NCBI GenBank assembly: GCA_027623325.1
Contig: JAQBXY010000001.1
Location: 237,007-301,006, forward strand
Direction of reading: 5' to 3'
DNA length: 64,000 bases
DNA from: Gemmatimonadota bacterium
GTDB taxonomy: Bacteria > Gemmatimonadota > Gemmatimonadetes > Longimicrobiales > Gaopeijiaceae
Positions 53,324 to 64,000 of this stretch are shown piece after piece; position 1 is the first letter of the stretch; every line of letters begins with the position of its first letter. The notes under the pieces are model-generated. The model was not told where the DNA came from, did not search any database, and was given only the letters and a program-made list of their open reading frames with translations. Both the position numbers and the translations under genes were made by a program.

Positions 53324-54261
53324 GCTTCGTGGGCCCTGACCCGAAAGCTCCCGTCGCCCGACTGGGCCTGACGGAGCGCCATCGTCGCACGCAACAGAAG
53401 GTCTTCAGGCGTCGCGCCATCGGTACCCCCCACTGCGCTGAATCCGGCACACACTTGTAGAAGGGCCTCAGTGCTGACGCCTGGGCTCTGCGCGCGCGCA
53501 TCCGCCTCGATCGCTTCCAAGACCCGATCGGCGAGGCGTACGGCCCCGTCCTTACCTGTCCCCGGCGCCACCACCACGAATTCACCTGGGCCCAATCGGC
53601 CGATCGTATCGGACAGCCGGGTGACGTGGCGCAGGGCTGCGGCCACCGGCCGACCCATGGCTTCCGCATCCGCATCCGCATCCGATTCCTCTGCGCCCGT
53701 CACGTTCCTGCCGGAAACGCCGGGGCCAAAGGCGATGAACGTGATCGGGCGATCGAATCGGGCGGCGTCCGCGCTGATTTCCTTCGCTCTGCGGAGAATC
53801 CCACGAACGTTGTAGAAACCCGTCGAGGGGTCGGTGAGTCCATCGTCACGCGCTTGATCCGCCGTCTGCTTCGACCTAACGAAGGTGTCCATGCGCAGTA
53901 TCAACTCGCTCGGATCGACCGGGTGCGTCAGAATGTCCCACGCACCTGCGCCGAGCGCTTCGAGCCTCTCCGCCCGCCCCATGGACGAAGTCGAGATCAC
54001 GAGTATCGGAGTGGTGGCGTGGACGGTCGGCGACTCCTTGAGTCGACGGATGAGGTCGATGCCGTCGAAGTCGGGCAGGCGGACTGCCACCAGCACGGCG
54101 TCCGGGCTGACCTTCCGCACGAGGTCGAGAGCCTGCTGGCCGGTGTACGCCTTCAGGACCACGTGTCCCTTCGGTCGCAGAATGCTCTCTATCGCCTTTG
54201 ACGTCCATTCCTGGTCGTCAACGAGGAGAATGAGCGGAGTGAGTTCTACGTTAGGATGCAT
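53320..54261 (-). CDS. Receiver + GGDEF-like protein, both domains degenerate
   Basis: The protein has 313 residues. The receiver domain has LILLVDDQEWTSKAIESIL (acidic pair) and a late VISTSSMG, but the phosphorylation position reads VLVAVRLPDFDG, with Ala where Asp is expected. The second domain has FYNVRGILRRAKEI and IGRLGPGEFVVVAPG, where GGDEF should be. It therefore probably signals without phosphorylation or diguanylate cyclase activity, perhaps by protein interaction. It is upstream of the deacetylase and GH18 genes, so it may control polysaccharide modification. Confidence 0.82.
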   Translation of the reverse strand: MHPNVELTPLILLVDDQEWTSKAIESILRPKGHVVLKAYTGQQALDLVRKVSPDAVLVAVRLPDFDGIDLIRRLKESPTVHATTPILVISTSSMGRAERLEALGAGAWDILTHPVDPSELILRMDTFVRSKQTADQARDDGLTDPSTGFYNVRGILRRAKEISADAARFDRPITFIAFGPGVSGRNVTGAEESDADADAEAMGRPVAAALRHVTRLSDTIGRLGPGEFVVVAPGTGKDGAVRLADRVLEAIEADARAQSPGVSTEALLQVCAGFSAVGGTDGATPEDLLLRATMALRQAQSGDGSFRVRAHEA

Positions 54262-54510
54262 TGAATGAACCTAGGGTGCGAAAACGAAGCGGCGATCCGG
54301 TCCAAGGCCCGCAAGATTTGTGCGAGGCTTGAAGGAAACGCCGATCTTGGCAGAGGCTATGGAAAATGTCCCACCGAAGCAAGGTTTCTCTTGAGGCTCG
54401 AGTCCTCGCGACCGTCGAGCGGTCGCATCAGTCCAATTCCCTCCTGTGGCTTGGTCGCCCGCTCGCGAGGTGTCTTGTACCCAACTATCTCTTGGACCTA
54501 CTTTCGAAGC

Positions 54511-55297
54511 ATGAATCGAAAGATATTTCTTGTTGCGATGACTACCATCGCCCTCACGGTCGCCTGTGCTGCGGCATTGCCCGCCCAGGTTTCATTTGAT
54601 GCTGATCCAGGCAGTTCGGTTCGCACCCGGCAGGATCTTGAAGGCCTCCTGGAACTCTATGAGCAGGTGCTGCAGTCGCCCGCTTACTCCGAAGGCGTGA
54701 AGCGGGCGACCCGCGTCAAGCTGGAGCGCATTCGCGAACGCCTGACCGATGGCGATTTCAAACTCGGCGATCGGGTTGTGCTTTCTGTCGAGGGAGAGCC
54801 GGGTCTGCCCGATACGGTTCCCGTGCAGGCGGGGCCCATGATCACCCTGCCCTTGTTCGGCGACATTCAGTTGTCCGGTGTGCTTCGTTCGGAGATCGGA
54901 ATGCACATTACAGAGGCCCTCAAGGTGTTCATCCGTGATCCAGTGGTGAGGGCTGAGGGTTTGATGCGGGTGTCCGTTCAGGGGGCCGTCGGTCAGCCGG
55001 GCTTCTTCGTCGTTCCAGCGGATATGTTACTGAGCGAGACTCTGATGATCGCGGGCGGACCTGCGCCCAACTCGAACCTCTCGGAACTACGGATTGAGCG
55101 CGGTACGGAACTGGTGATGGGGGGGGGCAGAGCTGCAGGAGGCGGTGCGGGCAGGATTCACACTTGATCAGCTGAATCTCCAAGCCGGGGATCAGGTGTT
55201 TCTGCCCCAGCGAGGTGGTGGTTTTCTCAGTAATATCGGGGTAATTACCGGCATCTTGGGGACCGTCGCGCTGCTGGTCATACGGCTGTCCGGATAA
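54511..55297 (+). pseudogene. Wza-like polysaccharide export protein, frameshifted at a run of nine G
   Basis: From ATG 54511 the frame gives a signal peptide (FLVAMTTIALTVACAAALPAQ), a Poly_export domain (FKLGDRVVLSVEGEPGLPDTVP, ITLPLFGDIQLSGV) and SLBB-like VSVQGAVGQPGFFVVPAD. At GTGATG followed by nine G (55119-55127) the frame runs to an early stop at 55167. Removing one G gives AELQEAVRAGFTLDQLNLQ...GDQVFLPQRGGG and a C-terminal helix (NIGVITGILGTVALLVIRLSG) ending at TAA 55297. The intact protein would have about 261 residues. Sequencing slip, real mutation and phase variation are all possible. Confidence 0.7.
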
Positions 55298-55340
55298 GGC
55301 GGGCCGCCCGGTCAGGGCGGCGCAGCGAGGCTATATCTTC

Positions 55341-56126
55341 CTAACCCCCCAACTCCCCCAACACCTCCCCGTGCAACACCCCATTCGTAGACACCCCCGA
55401 CCCCCCATGCAGGGTCGCCTCACCGCCTAAGGTAGTAAACCGCCCTCCCGCCTCCGTCACAATCGTCAGAAACGGCCCAGCATCCCAAGGCTTCATCACG
55501 GGATCCACCTGAGCTTCGATCCGCCCGGTCGCCACGAGCGCGTGCCCGTAGCAGTCCCCCCACGTCCGGGAAAAGGCCGCCCGCTGCTGTAGCCGCCGCC
55601 ACCCGGCGCCTTCGGGGCGCGACAAGAGCCGCTCTACGTCCGTCGTGCAGACGACCGCTTCCTCGAGCCGCGATATCGTCGACACGCGGCACGGCGCCCC
55701 GTTCCAGGTACAGCCGAGTCCGGTTCCTGCGGCCACCGTCTCCCGAAGCGGCGGAAAGTGCGCCACGCCTACTGTGCTGACACCGTCCACTTCGATTCCG
55801 ATCAGTACGCCGTAGAGCGGCACACCCCGCATGAACGATCGGGTCGCGTCGATGGGATCCAAGATCCATCGCACACGGGCGCCCTCATTCGACTCGCCGT
55901 ACTCCTCGCCGAGGATCGCATGGTTCGGGTATCTACCTTCGATCCGTCCTCGGATCAGACGCTCGGCTTCCTTGTCGGCGATCGTGACGGGTGAGCCGTC
56001 ACCCTTGGCGTCGTGGTCGACGACGCCACCGAAGTACTTCAGCGTGACGGCACCGGCCTCATGAGCGAGCGTGGTGGCGAAATCGAGGAGCTCTCGAATC
56101 TCCGTGCGGCTGCGATCTTCGGTCAC
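55341..56126 (-). CDS. hisN: Inositol-monophosphatase-family phosphatase, HisN-like
   Basis: The protein has 261 residues. Metal-binding motifs are GDGSPVTIADKEAE, ILGEEYGE, WILDPIDATRSFMRGVPLYG and MKPWDAGPFLTIVTEAGG. The DPID(x)TxSF(x)RGVP pattern is typical of the histidinol-phosphatase subgroup, so the last-but-one step of histidine synthesis is likely; inositol-phosphatase activity is the alternative. Its start overlaps the diguanylate cyclase gene stop (ATGA). Confidence 0.82.
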   Translation of the reverse strand: MTEDRSRTEIRELLDFATTLAHEAGAVTLKYFGGVVDHDAKGDGSPVTIADKEAERLIRGRIEGRYPNHAILGEEYGESNEGARVRWILDPIDATRSFMRGVPLYGVLIGIEVDGVSTVGVAHFPPLRETVAAGTGLGCTWNGAPCRVSTISRLEEAVVCTTDVERLLSRPEGAGWRRLQQRAAFSRTWGDCYGHALVATGRIEAQVDPVMKPWDAGPFLTIVTEAGGRFTTLGGEATLHGGSGVSTNGVLHGEVLGELGG

Positions 56127-57645
56127 GAACGCGGAGGTGGTGCGCCGATCTCAACGTGCCGCCGCGCCTTCGCCTCGTACATGTCGGCGTCGGCGGCCCG
56201 AAGCACGTCGTTGACGCTCGCCATCTTGTCGGGGTCGAACTCGGCGCAGCCCATGCTGATCGAGATGCCGAACTTCGCGAGGGTCTCGTTCTCGGCGATC
56301 CTCCCCCGTACGCGCTCCACGAAGTGTCGAACGCCCTCGATGCCGGTTTCCGAAAGCACGCACACGAACTCGTCGCCGCCGTAACGAGCGACGACGTTCA
56401 TGGCCCGGTTCTCATCGGCGAGGACCCTACCTACCGCCTTGAGAATCTCGTCCCCAGCGATGTGACCGAAGGTGTCGTTGTAGTGCTTGAACCTGTCGAT
56501 GTCGAAGACGGCGATGCCCATCGGTCGGCCGCGGCGTGCGGCAGCCACTTCGTGATCGAGATGGATTTGCAGTCGGCGCCGGTTGGGCAGGCCGGTCAAC
56601 GGGTCGGTGAGCGAGAGTGCGTGCAGGTTCGCGTGCGGGCATTGCCGAGGGCGACGGAGGCCTGGCTCGCGAGGCGTTGCAGCACCGCGATCTCCTCCTT
56701 ACCGAAGCGGCGGGGCTGGCGGCTTCCTGCGGTCAGAATGCCTGCCACCTGGCCGCCCAAGATGAGCGGCACCCCTACGGCCGACCCACCGGTCAGATGT
56801 GCCGCCACTTGCTCCGGGAGCGCATCGGATGCGGCGAGATTGTCGAAGACGATGGGTCCGTGCTCGTCGACGAGAATCTTCTGCATCTCCCCGGAAATGT
56901 CCCATTCGAGTCCAACGGGGAGGGCGATGTCCCCTCCGGAGTCCGCGACGCCGCAGACCGTCGGCCGTTTCGGATCTCGCAGCCAAACGGCGGCGCCATC
57001 GACATCGAGGACTTCAGACACGGCCGCGATCACGCGTCCCAGGACCTGATCCGGATCGAGCTTGCTGGTCAGCGCACGTCCGATCTCTTCGAGCTGCTCG
57101 GCTTCTTTCCGGCGTCGATCCAGCTCCGCGAACTGCATCGAATTGTAGATCGCCACGGCAGCCACGCCGGCGATTCCTTCCAGCATCTCGAGATCGTCCT
57201 GCGTGAACGCGTCAGGCTCGTGGCTCTGGGCACTGATGGCGCCGAGGACCCGTCCGTCGTGCAGAAGCGGCGCGGTCACGGCCGAGCGGGTCGGCTCGGT
57301 CCCGTCCTCCCCGAGCGACATCAGCGAACCGTCGGACAGGCCATCGGTGATCAATGACGCGCGCTGGCTGGTGATCACCTCCGAATCGGAGCCCCGGTAG
57401 GGGACGTCGAGGTGCTGACCGGTTCCGCCCTCCGCGCAATAGACGACCCGCGAGAGATCCCTGCTTTGATCGTGAAGCGCCAGATAAAATCCCGTAGCGG
57501 GCACGACTGCGACGGTCTCTCGGAAGATCGCTTCGTGCAATTGGGCCGGGCTCAATGTGGCCCCGAGCGTTCGGCTCGCTTCCAGCAGAACTCGGTAGCG
57601 ATCCGCCCCGGAGGGACGACCGTCTTGGCTATGGGATTGCGACAT
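56123..57645 (-). pseudogene. GAF-GAF-GGDEF diguanylate cyclase, frameshifted before the GGDEF domain
   Basis: The first frame (to 56596) holds two GAF domains (RYRVLLEASRTLGATLSPAQL; LEEIGRALTSKLDPDQVLGRVI). The second frame (from 56599) holds an intact GGDEF domain (AVFDIDRFKHYNDTFGHIAGDE, VARYGGDEFVCVL). Reading the second frame upstream gives ANLHALSLTDPLTGLPNRRR, the expected domain boundary, so the two were one gene: adding one base or losing two near 56620-56630 restores it. TTG 56599 is coupled to the first stop (TTGA), so a separate GGDEF protein could still be made. Start ATG 57645. Confidence 0.75.
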
Positions 57646-57707
57646 GGGATGCAGATAATGAGCCCGGAAAGGCGCCCCCACAACCAGCGATCACACGGGT
57701 CAACACT

Positions 57708-58457
57708 TCAAGATTGAGGCTTACGGTCGAGGTAGTGCCCGATCTCGTAGCCGATCGCGCCAAGCAGTCGCGTCTCCCGCAAGTCGGGCGCCGAACGAGC
57801 CACGATGGTTCGTAGCGTCCGCATGACGGACTCCGGCTTTCTGGCCTTGAAGAACTGGATGCGCTCGAGGCCCGCACCGAGCGCCGCGAACGCTTCCTCG
57901 AGCTCCTCTTGGGTGGGATCGCGGGTCGCCCGTCGACCACGCGGCATCTCCTCCTTCCCACCATCGATGGCGAGGAAAACCTCGTACGCGAGCACGAGGG
58001 CCGCCTGCGCGAGATTGATGCTCGTGTAGTCGCTGGTGGGTATGATGGCGACGGCATGGCAGCGATCGAGCGCTTCGTTGGTCAGGCCGCGATCTTCGCG
58101 CCCGAACAGGATCGCGGTCGTTCCGCTCATCGTCCGCTCGGCGATCGTCTCCGCGACCTCTCTCGGACGCACATAGTTCATCCCAGCCGTCCGGGCTCTG
58201 GCTGTAGTGCCCAAGACGAACGTCGTGTCGCCGAGGGCGTCATCGAGCGTATCGTGAATGGTGCACGACTCGATCAAATCGAGGGTTCGGTGAGCGATGC
58301 CCTCGAGGCGATAAGCGTCGAAGACGTCAGGCTTTACGAGCCGCAAATCGGTGAGACCGAAATTCTTCATCACGCGGAGCACACCGCCGATATTTACGAC
58401 GTCCTTGGGATGATCCAGGACGATCGCGACCCGGGATAGCCTCTCGTCTACAGACAT
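57708..58457 (-). CDS. trmJ: tRNA (cytidine/uridine-2'-O-)-methyltransferase TrmJ-like
   Basis: The protein has 249 residues of the SPOUT/TrmH fold. VAIVLDHPKDVVNIGGVLRVMKNFGL, then the knot motifs ILFGREDRGLTNEALDRC and VAIIPTSDYTSINLAQAALVLAYEV match TrmJ, which methylates ribose of residue 32 in tRNAs. A helical C-terminal extension follows. I chose ATG 58457. It is 16 bp downstream of tatA and probably in one transcript with acyl-CoA dehydrogenase. Confidence 0.9.
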   Translation of the reverse strand: MSVDERLSRVAIVLDHPKDVVNIGGVLRVMKNFGLTDLRLVKPDVFDAYRLEGIAHRTLDLIESCTIHDTLDDALGDTTFVLGTTARARTAGMNYVRPREVAETIAERTMSGTTAILFGREDRGLTNEALDRCHAVAIIPTSDYTSINLAQAALVLAYEVFLAIDGGKEEMPRGRRATRDPTQEELEEAFAALGAGLERIQFFKARKPESVMRTLRTIVARSAPDLRETRLLGAIGYEIGHYLDRKPQS

Positions 58458-58473
58458 CGAACTTCCCCGAGGT

Positions 58474-58674
58474 CTATCGTTCGTCCTCGGCCTCGTCGTC
58501 GTCGGCCGTCGGATCCCGAAGCTCGCCCTTGAAGTTCCGGATGCCGGTACCGAGGCCACGGGCTAGCATAGGGAGCTTCTTGGCCCCGAAGAGCATGACG
58601 ATGATGCCGAAGACGAGAAGCGCTTCCCAAACGCCGAACGTGATGAGCGCGAGGGATGGAGTCAGGCTGTTCAT
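58474..58674 (-). CDS. tatA: Twin-arginine translocase subunit TatA/TatE
   Basis: The protein has 66 residues: one N-terminal helix (ALITFGVWEALLVFGIIVML) with the FG motif, then the amphipathic helix FGAKKLPMLARGLGTGIRNFKGELRD and an acidic tail. It forms the Tat pore that exports folded proteins such as ActB and the N-acyl-D-amino-acid deacylase predicted here. ATG 58674 overlaps the acyl-CoA dehydrogenase stop. tatB and tatC are not in the window. Confidence 0.93.
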   Translation of the reverse strand: MNSLTPSLALITFGVWEALLVFGIIVMLFGAKKLPMLARGLGTGIRNFKGELRDPTADDDEAEDER

Positions 58675-59837
58675 CGCATGAGCGCCTTGGCGATGGTTTG
58701 TTTCTGCATGTTCGATGTTCCCTCGTAGATCGTTCCGATCTTCGCGTCGCGGTACAGCTTCTCTACCGGATATTCCTTCGTGAATCCGTATCCACCATGC
58801 AGGTCGATGCACATCGACGCCACCCGCTGCGCGACCTCCGAGGAGAAGAGCTTAGCCATCGCCGCCTGGGTCACGAAGGGCCGACCGGCGTCCTTCAGGC
58901 GCGCAGCGTTGTAGACGAGGAGTCGCGCCGCCTCGATTTCGGTCGCCATCTCCGCGATCTGAAACTGTACGCCCTGGAATGTCCCGATGGCACGCCCGAA
59001 CTGCTCGCGCTCTTTCACGTAGCGGACGGTGTGGTCGAGCGCACCCTGAGCCAGGCCCACCATCTGGGCGCCAATGCCGATCCGCCCCTCGTTGAGCGTC
59101 TCGATCGCGGCCTTATACCCCATGCCGACTTCGCCGAGAACGTTATCCCCCGAAATGCGAACGTCCTGAAACAAGAGCTCGGTCGTGGAAGAAGCACGGA
59201 TTCCCAGCTTGTCCTCCTTCTTACCGATCGAGAATCCATCGAACTCCTTCTCCACGATGAACGCGGTGATCCCCTTGTAACCGGCGTCCGGATCGACGGT
59301 CGCGAAAACGATGAAGATTCCGGCCTCGGCTCCGTTCGTGATCCAAAGCTTATGGCCGTTCAGGATCCAATCGTCACCGTCCGGTGTGGCCCGACATGCG
59401 AGCGCGAAGGCGTCCGATCCGCTGCCGGCTTCCGAAAGGGCATAGGCACCGACCGTATCGGAGGCGAGGCGCGGGAGATACCGGGCCTTCAAGTCCTGGC
59501 TGCCCCAGCGCATGAAGGCATTGACGACCAGGGTGTTTTGCACATCGACCAGCACGCCGATGGAGGGGTCGACCTTCGAGAGCTCCTCCACGACGAGCGC
59601 GGAGGTGAAGAAGTCAGCCCCCGTGCCTCCGAAGCTTTCCGGAATCTCGATGCTCATCAGGCCCATCTCGAAGAGTCCTGAGATGAGCGTCGGGTCCGTC
59701 TTCGCGGCCTCGTCCATCACCATGACCTTGGGCGCGATCTCGGCTGATGCGAAGTCGCGCACCGCTTCCTGGAACATGCGTTCCTGTTCCGTCAGGTCCG
59801 AGAGCGCGGGGCGGGCGTCGGCGAGTAGACTGGACAT
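58671..59837 (-). CDS. Acyl-CoA dehydrogenase (short/branched-chain type)
   Basis: The protein has about 388 residues. YALSEAGSGSDAFALACRA and WITNGAEAG are the FAD/substrate motifs; ERIG-like GRIGIGAQMVGLAQGALD and the C-terminal DAKIGTIYEGTSNMQKQTIAKAL carry the catalytic Glu (YEGTS). It oxidises acyl-CoA and hands electrons to ETF, which ETF:quinone oxidoreductase at 10.7 kb accepts. I chose ATG 59837; the 29-codon extension is not conserved. Confidence 0.93.
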   Translation of the reverse strand: MSSLLADARPALSDLTEQERMFQEAVRDFASAEIAPKVMVMDEAAKTDPTLISGLFEMGLMSIEIPESFGGTGADFFTSALVVEELSKVDPSIGVLVDVQNTLVVNAFMRWGSQDLKARYLPRLASDTVGAYALSEAGSGSDAFALACRATPDGDDWILNGHKLWITNGAEAGIFIVFATVDPDAGYKGITAFIVEKEFDGFSIGKKEDKLGIRASSTTELLFQDVRISGDNVLGEVGMGYKAAIETLNEGRIGIGAQMVGLAQGALDHTVRYVKEREQFGRAIGTFQGVQFQIAEMATEIEAARLLVYNAARLKDAGRPFVTQAAMAKLFSSEVAQRVASMCIDLHGGYGFTKEYPVEKLYRDAKIGTIYEGTSNMQKQTIAKALMR

Positions 59838-60018
59838 GGTGAGATATCGCGTTGAGGCGGCTGCTCTTGGGGCGAGGAATCTACTAGGCCGGGCCGCTGC
59901 TTTCGAGGGATGGCCGGTCACCACTTTCCCGCCTTGACCTCGACCCGCTGCCCCGTCATCCTGAAGGCGCTCTTGCCGTAGCCTCGTTCGCCTGTACGAA
60001 ACCGTTGGAGAAAGACCG

Positions 60019-60405
60019 ATGTCCGAGATCCCGAGCGATCTGTACTACACCGAGGAGCACGAGTACCTGAAGGCGACCAGCGAGGACGGTGTCTATATGG
60101 TGGGCATCACCGATTACGCTCAGGGCGAACTCGGTGACATCGTGTTCCTGGAACTCCCCGACGGGGGGTCGAGCTTCAATCAGATGGACGTCTTCGGCAC
60201 GATCGAGGCGGTGAAGGCCGTGAGTGACCTCTTTTGTCCGCTTCAGGGAGAGATCGTCGCGGTCAACGACGAACTCGACGACGATCCCTCACTGGTCAAT
60301 TCCGACCCGTATGGTGCGGGCTGGATGATCAAGCTGAAACTCGCCGACCCGGGCGAGATATCTTCCCTCCTCAGTGCCGAAAGTTACGCGGCGCATATCG
60401 GCTGA
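60019..60405 (+). CDS. gcvH: Glycine cleavage system H protein
   Basis: The protein has 128 residues. The lipoyl domain has the target Lys in VFGTIEAVKAVSDLF (Lys66), the flanking GITDYAQGELGDIVFLELP and the late NSDPYGAGWMIKLKL. It shuttles the aminomethyl group between the P, T and L proteins. gcvP follows after 79 bp, so they probably form an operon, but no gcvT is nearby. I saw no glycine riboswitch upstream. Confidence 0.96.
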   Translation: MSEIPSDLYYTEEHEYLKATSEDGVYMVGITDYAQGELGDIVFLELPDGGSSFNQMDVFGTIEAVKAVSDLFCPLQGEIVAVNDELDDDPSLVNSDPYGAGWMIKLKLADPGEISSLLSAESYAAHIG

Positions 60406-60484
60406 CCTGACCTCCGCATTCAGAACTACGCATCGGGCCGCGTACTGCCCTCGGGCGGTCCGCGGCCCTCTGCCTTGAGAGAAC

Positions 60485-63361
<2,877 letters not shown>

Positions 63362-63377
63362 GTGTAGCCTCCGCTCC

Positions 63378-63848
63378 TCACCCCCCCAACGCCCTCACCA
63401 CATCCGCCGCGATCTCGCGCGGCAGCTCGAGCAGCGCCCTCGCCTCCGTGTCGAACGAATAGTTGCCCGTCACCGTTTCGACGACCGAATAGTCGGCCCC
63501 CCGGTACACTACTGCGATGACCCGCACCTCTCCGGCCGCGGCACGGATACTGACGGCCACGATCCAGGCAGGCTGATAGTCGTCGCCGACCCGGGTGAGA
63601 AAGCGCCGCATCTCATCCACGGACTCGGCCCAGGGAACCGCAACAACCCGACGGTCGTTCATCGCGTGCAGCTGCGCGAGGAGCTCCTCGTGCACGGAGG
63701 CCGCCGATAGCAGCGAGGTGGACTCTACGGCAACGACCTGTGGCATGAGGACGGCGACGTCCTCACCAGAAAGGGGCCCGCCCGCTGAGCCACCGCGCAC
63801 GGCGAGAGAGGCGACGATCGCCGCGGAGGCGACCAAGACCACAGCCAC
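63378..63848 (-). CDS. Membrane-anchored hypothetical protein, possible C-terminal part of a longer gene
   Basis: The frame encodes 156 residues: a helix (VVLVASAAIVASLAV) and then an extracytoplasmic alpha/beta region (LSAASVHEELLAQLHAMNDRRVVAVPWAESVDEMRRFLTRVGDDYQPAWIVAVSIR) recalling TolB-like N-terminal folds. The frame is open upstream (GGRPRWLRRVAVV) with no ATG, so the start (GTG 63848) is uncertain and the gene may be longer or defective. No family is recognised with confidence. Confidence 0.55.
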   Translation of the reverse strand: MAVVLVASAAIVASLAVRGGSAGGPLSGEDVAVLMPQVVAVESTSLLSAASVHEELLAQLHAMNDRRVVAVPWAESVDEMRRFLTRVGDDYQPAWIVAVSIRAAAGEVRVIAVVYRGADYSVVETVTGNYSFDTEARALLELPREIAADVVRALGG

Positions 63849-64000
63849 ACGCCGAAGCCACCGGGGCCGCCCTCCTGCGGCAGCGCCACCAGAAGTACGC
63901 TCGGGGGTGTCAGGATTTCTGTGTAAATGGCCTCTTCATCAAACGGGTATCCGCCCCTCGAAAACGATGGACAGGTGGTTGAGGGCGGAGGTCCAGTCGG
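63849..64000. other. Unassigned sequence at the right window edge
   Basis: This 152-bp stretch carries no gene I can support. On the minus strand a frame open at the edge ends with IVFEGRIPV and TGA near 63940; it could be the end of a gene lying beyond the window. A frame on the plus strand (MDRWLRAEVQS at the edge) is equally short. The sequence is too short to decide. Confidence 0.3.

Noticed and set aside
59838-60018. Glycine riboswitch upstream of gcvH
   Set aside because: I looked for the conserved tandem aptamer pattern and found no matching GC-rich junctions; the region is an ordinary short leader.

Overview
The window is a gene-dense, GC-rich bacterial chromosome segment with about 56 protein-coding loci. 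I see no rRNA, tRNA, CRISPR array, prophage or intact insertion sequence. My inference is an aerobic, free-living Gemmatimonadota-like bacterium. The basis is an Act-type alternative complex III, a DUF5916 outer-membrane protein, many exported peptidases and amidohydrolases, MoxR/DUF58/TgpA modules, and many ATGA/GTGA overlaps with GTG or TTG starts. No marker gene here settles the phylum.

Layout: 1-4.7 kb holds the tail of cytochrome oxidase subunit III, a small Cys-motif membrane protein, a TPR membrane protein interrupted by TGA, an ANKH-like transporter, a lipoprotein and a VWA protein. 4.7-10.6 kb holds mutY, a creatininase-family hydrolase, an SDR, a divergent Lrp regulator with a PLP enzyme, and a MoxR-like ATPase. 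10.7-18 kb holds ETF:quinone oxidoreductase, NTF2-like and amidohydrolase proteins, a NUDIX enzyme, a gamma-glutamyltransferase-like protein and a metallo-hydrolase. 18-28 kb holds lon, selD, a SirB1-like protein, ygfZ, a peroxiredoxin, a prolyl oligopeptidase and a YpdA-like reductase. 28-35 kb holds an N-acyl-D-amino-acid deacylase, the DUF5916 protein and a LuxE-LuxC pair. 35-42 kb holds an ABC exporter and a TgpA-DUF58-MoxR operon. 42-49.6 kb is actABCDEF. 49.6-57.7 kb is a structured non-coding element, an FKBP, and a partly decayed polysaccharide and signalling region. 57.7-64 kb holds trmJ, tatA, an acyl-CoA dehydrogenase, gcvH and gcvP.

The main discovery is that two genes cut short or split by the ORF track are selenoprotein genes. 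SelD reads through an in-frame TGA at its catalytic position (SHGAGUACK). About 2.5 kb away, a lipoprotein peroxiredoxin reads HWUPYC through a TGA. Both TGAs are followed by a short hairpin with G at the start of the loop, as expected for a bacterial SECIS. The organism therefore appears to make selenocysteine and to use it both in selenophosphate synthesis and in an envelope thiol peroxidase.

Functionally, acyl-CoA dehydrogenase and ETF:quinone oxidoreductase feed electrons to quinone, ACIII oxidises quinol, and the heme-copper oxidase is the terminal acceptor. GcvH and GcvP supply glycine cleavage. The exported hydrolases suggest a peptide and modified-amino-acid scavenging lifestyle. Three other genes carry in-frame stops or frameshifts that do not look like recoding: the TPR protein, the polysaccharide export protein and the GAF-GGDEF protein. 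These are either assembly errors or real decay.
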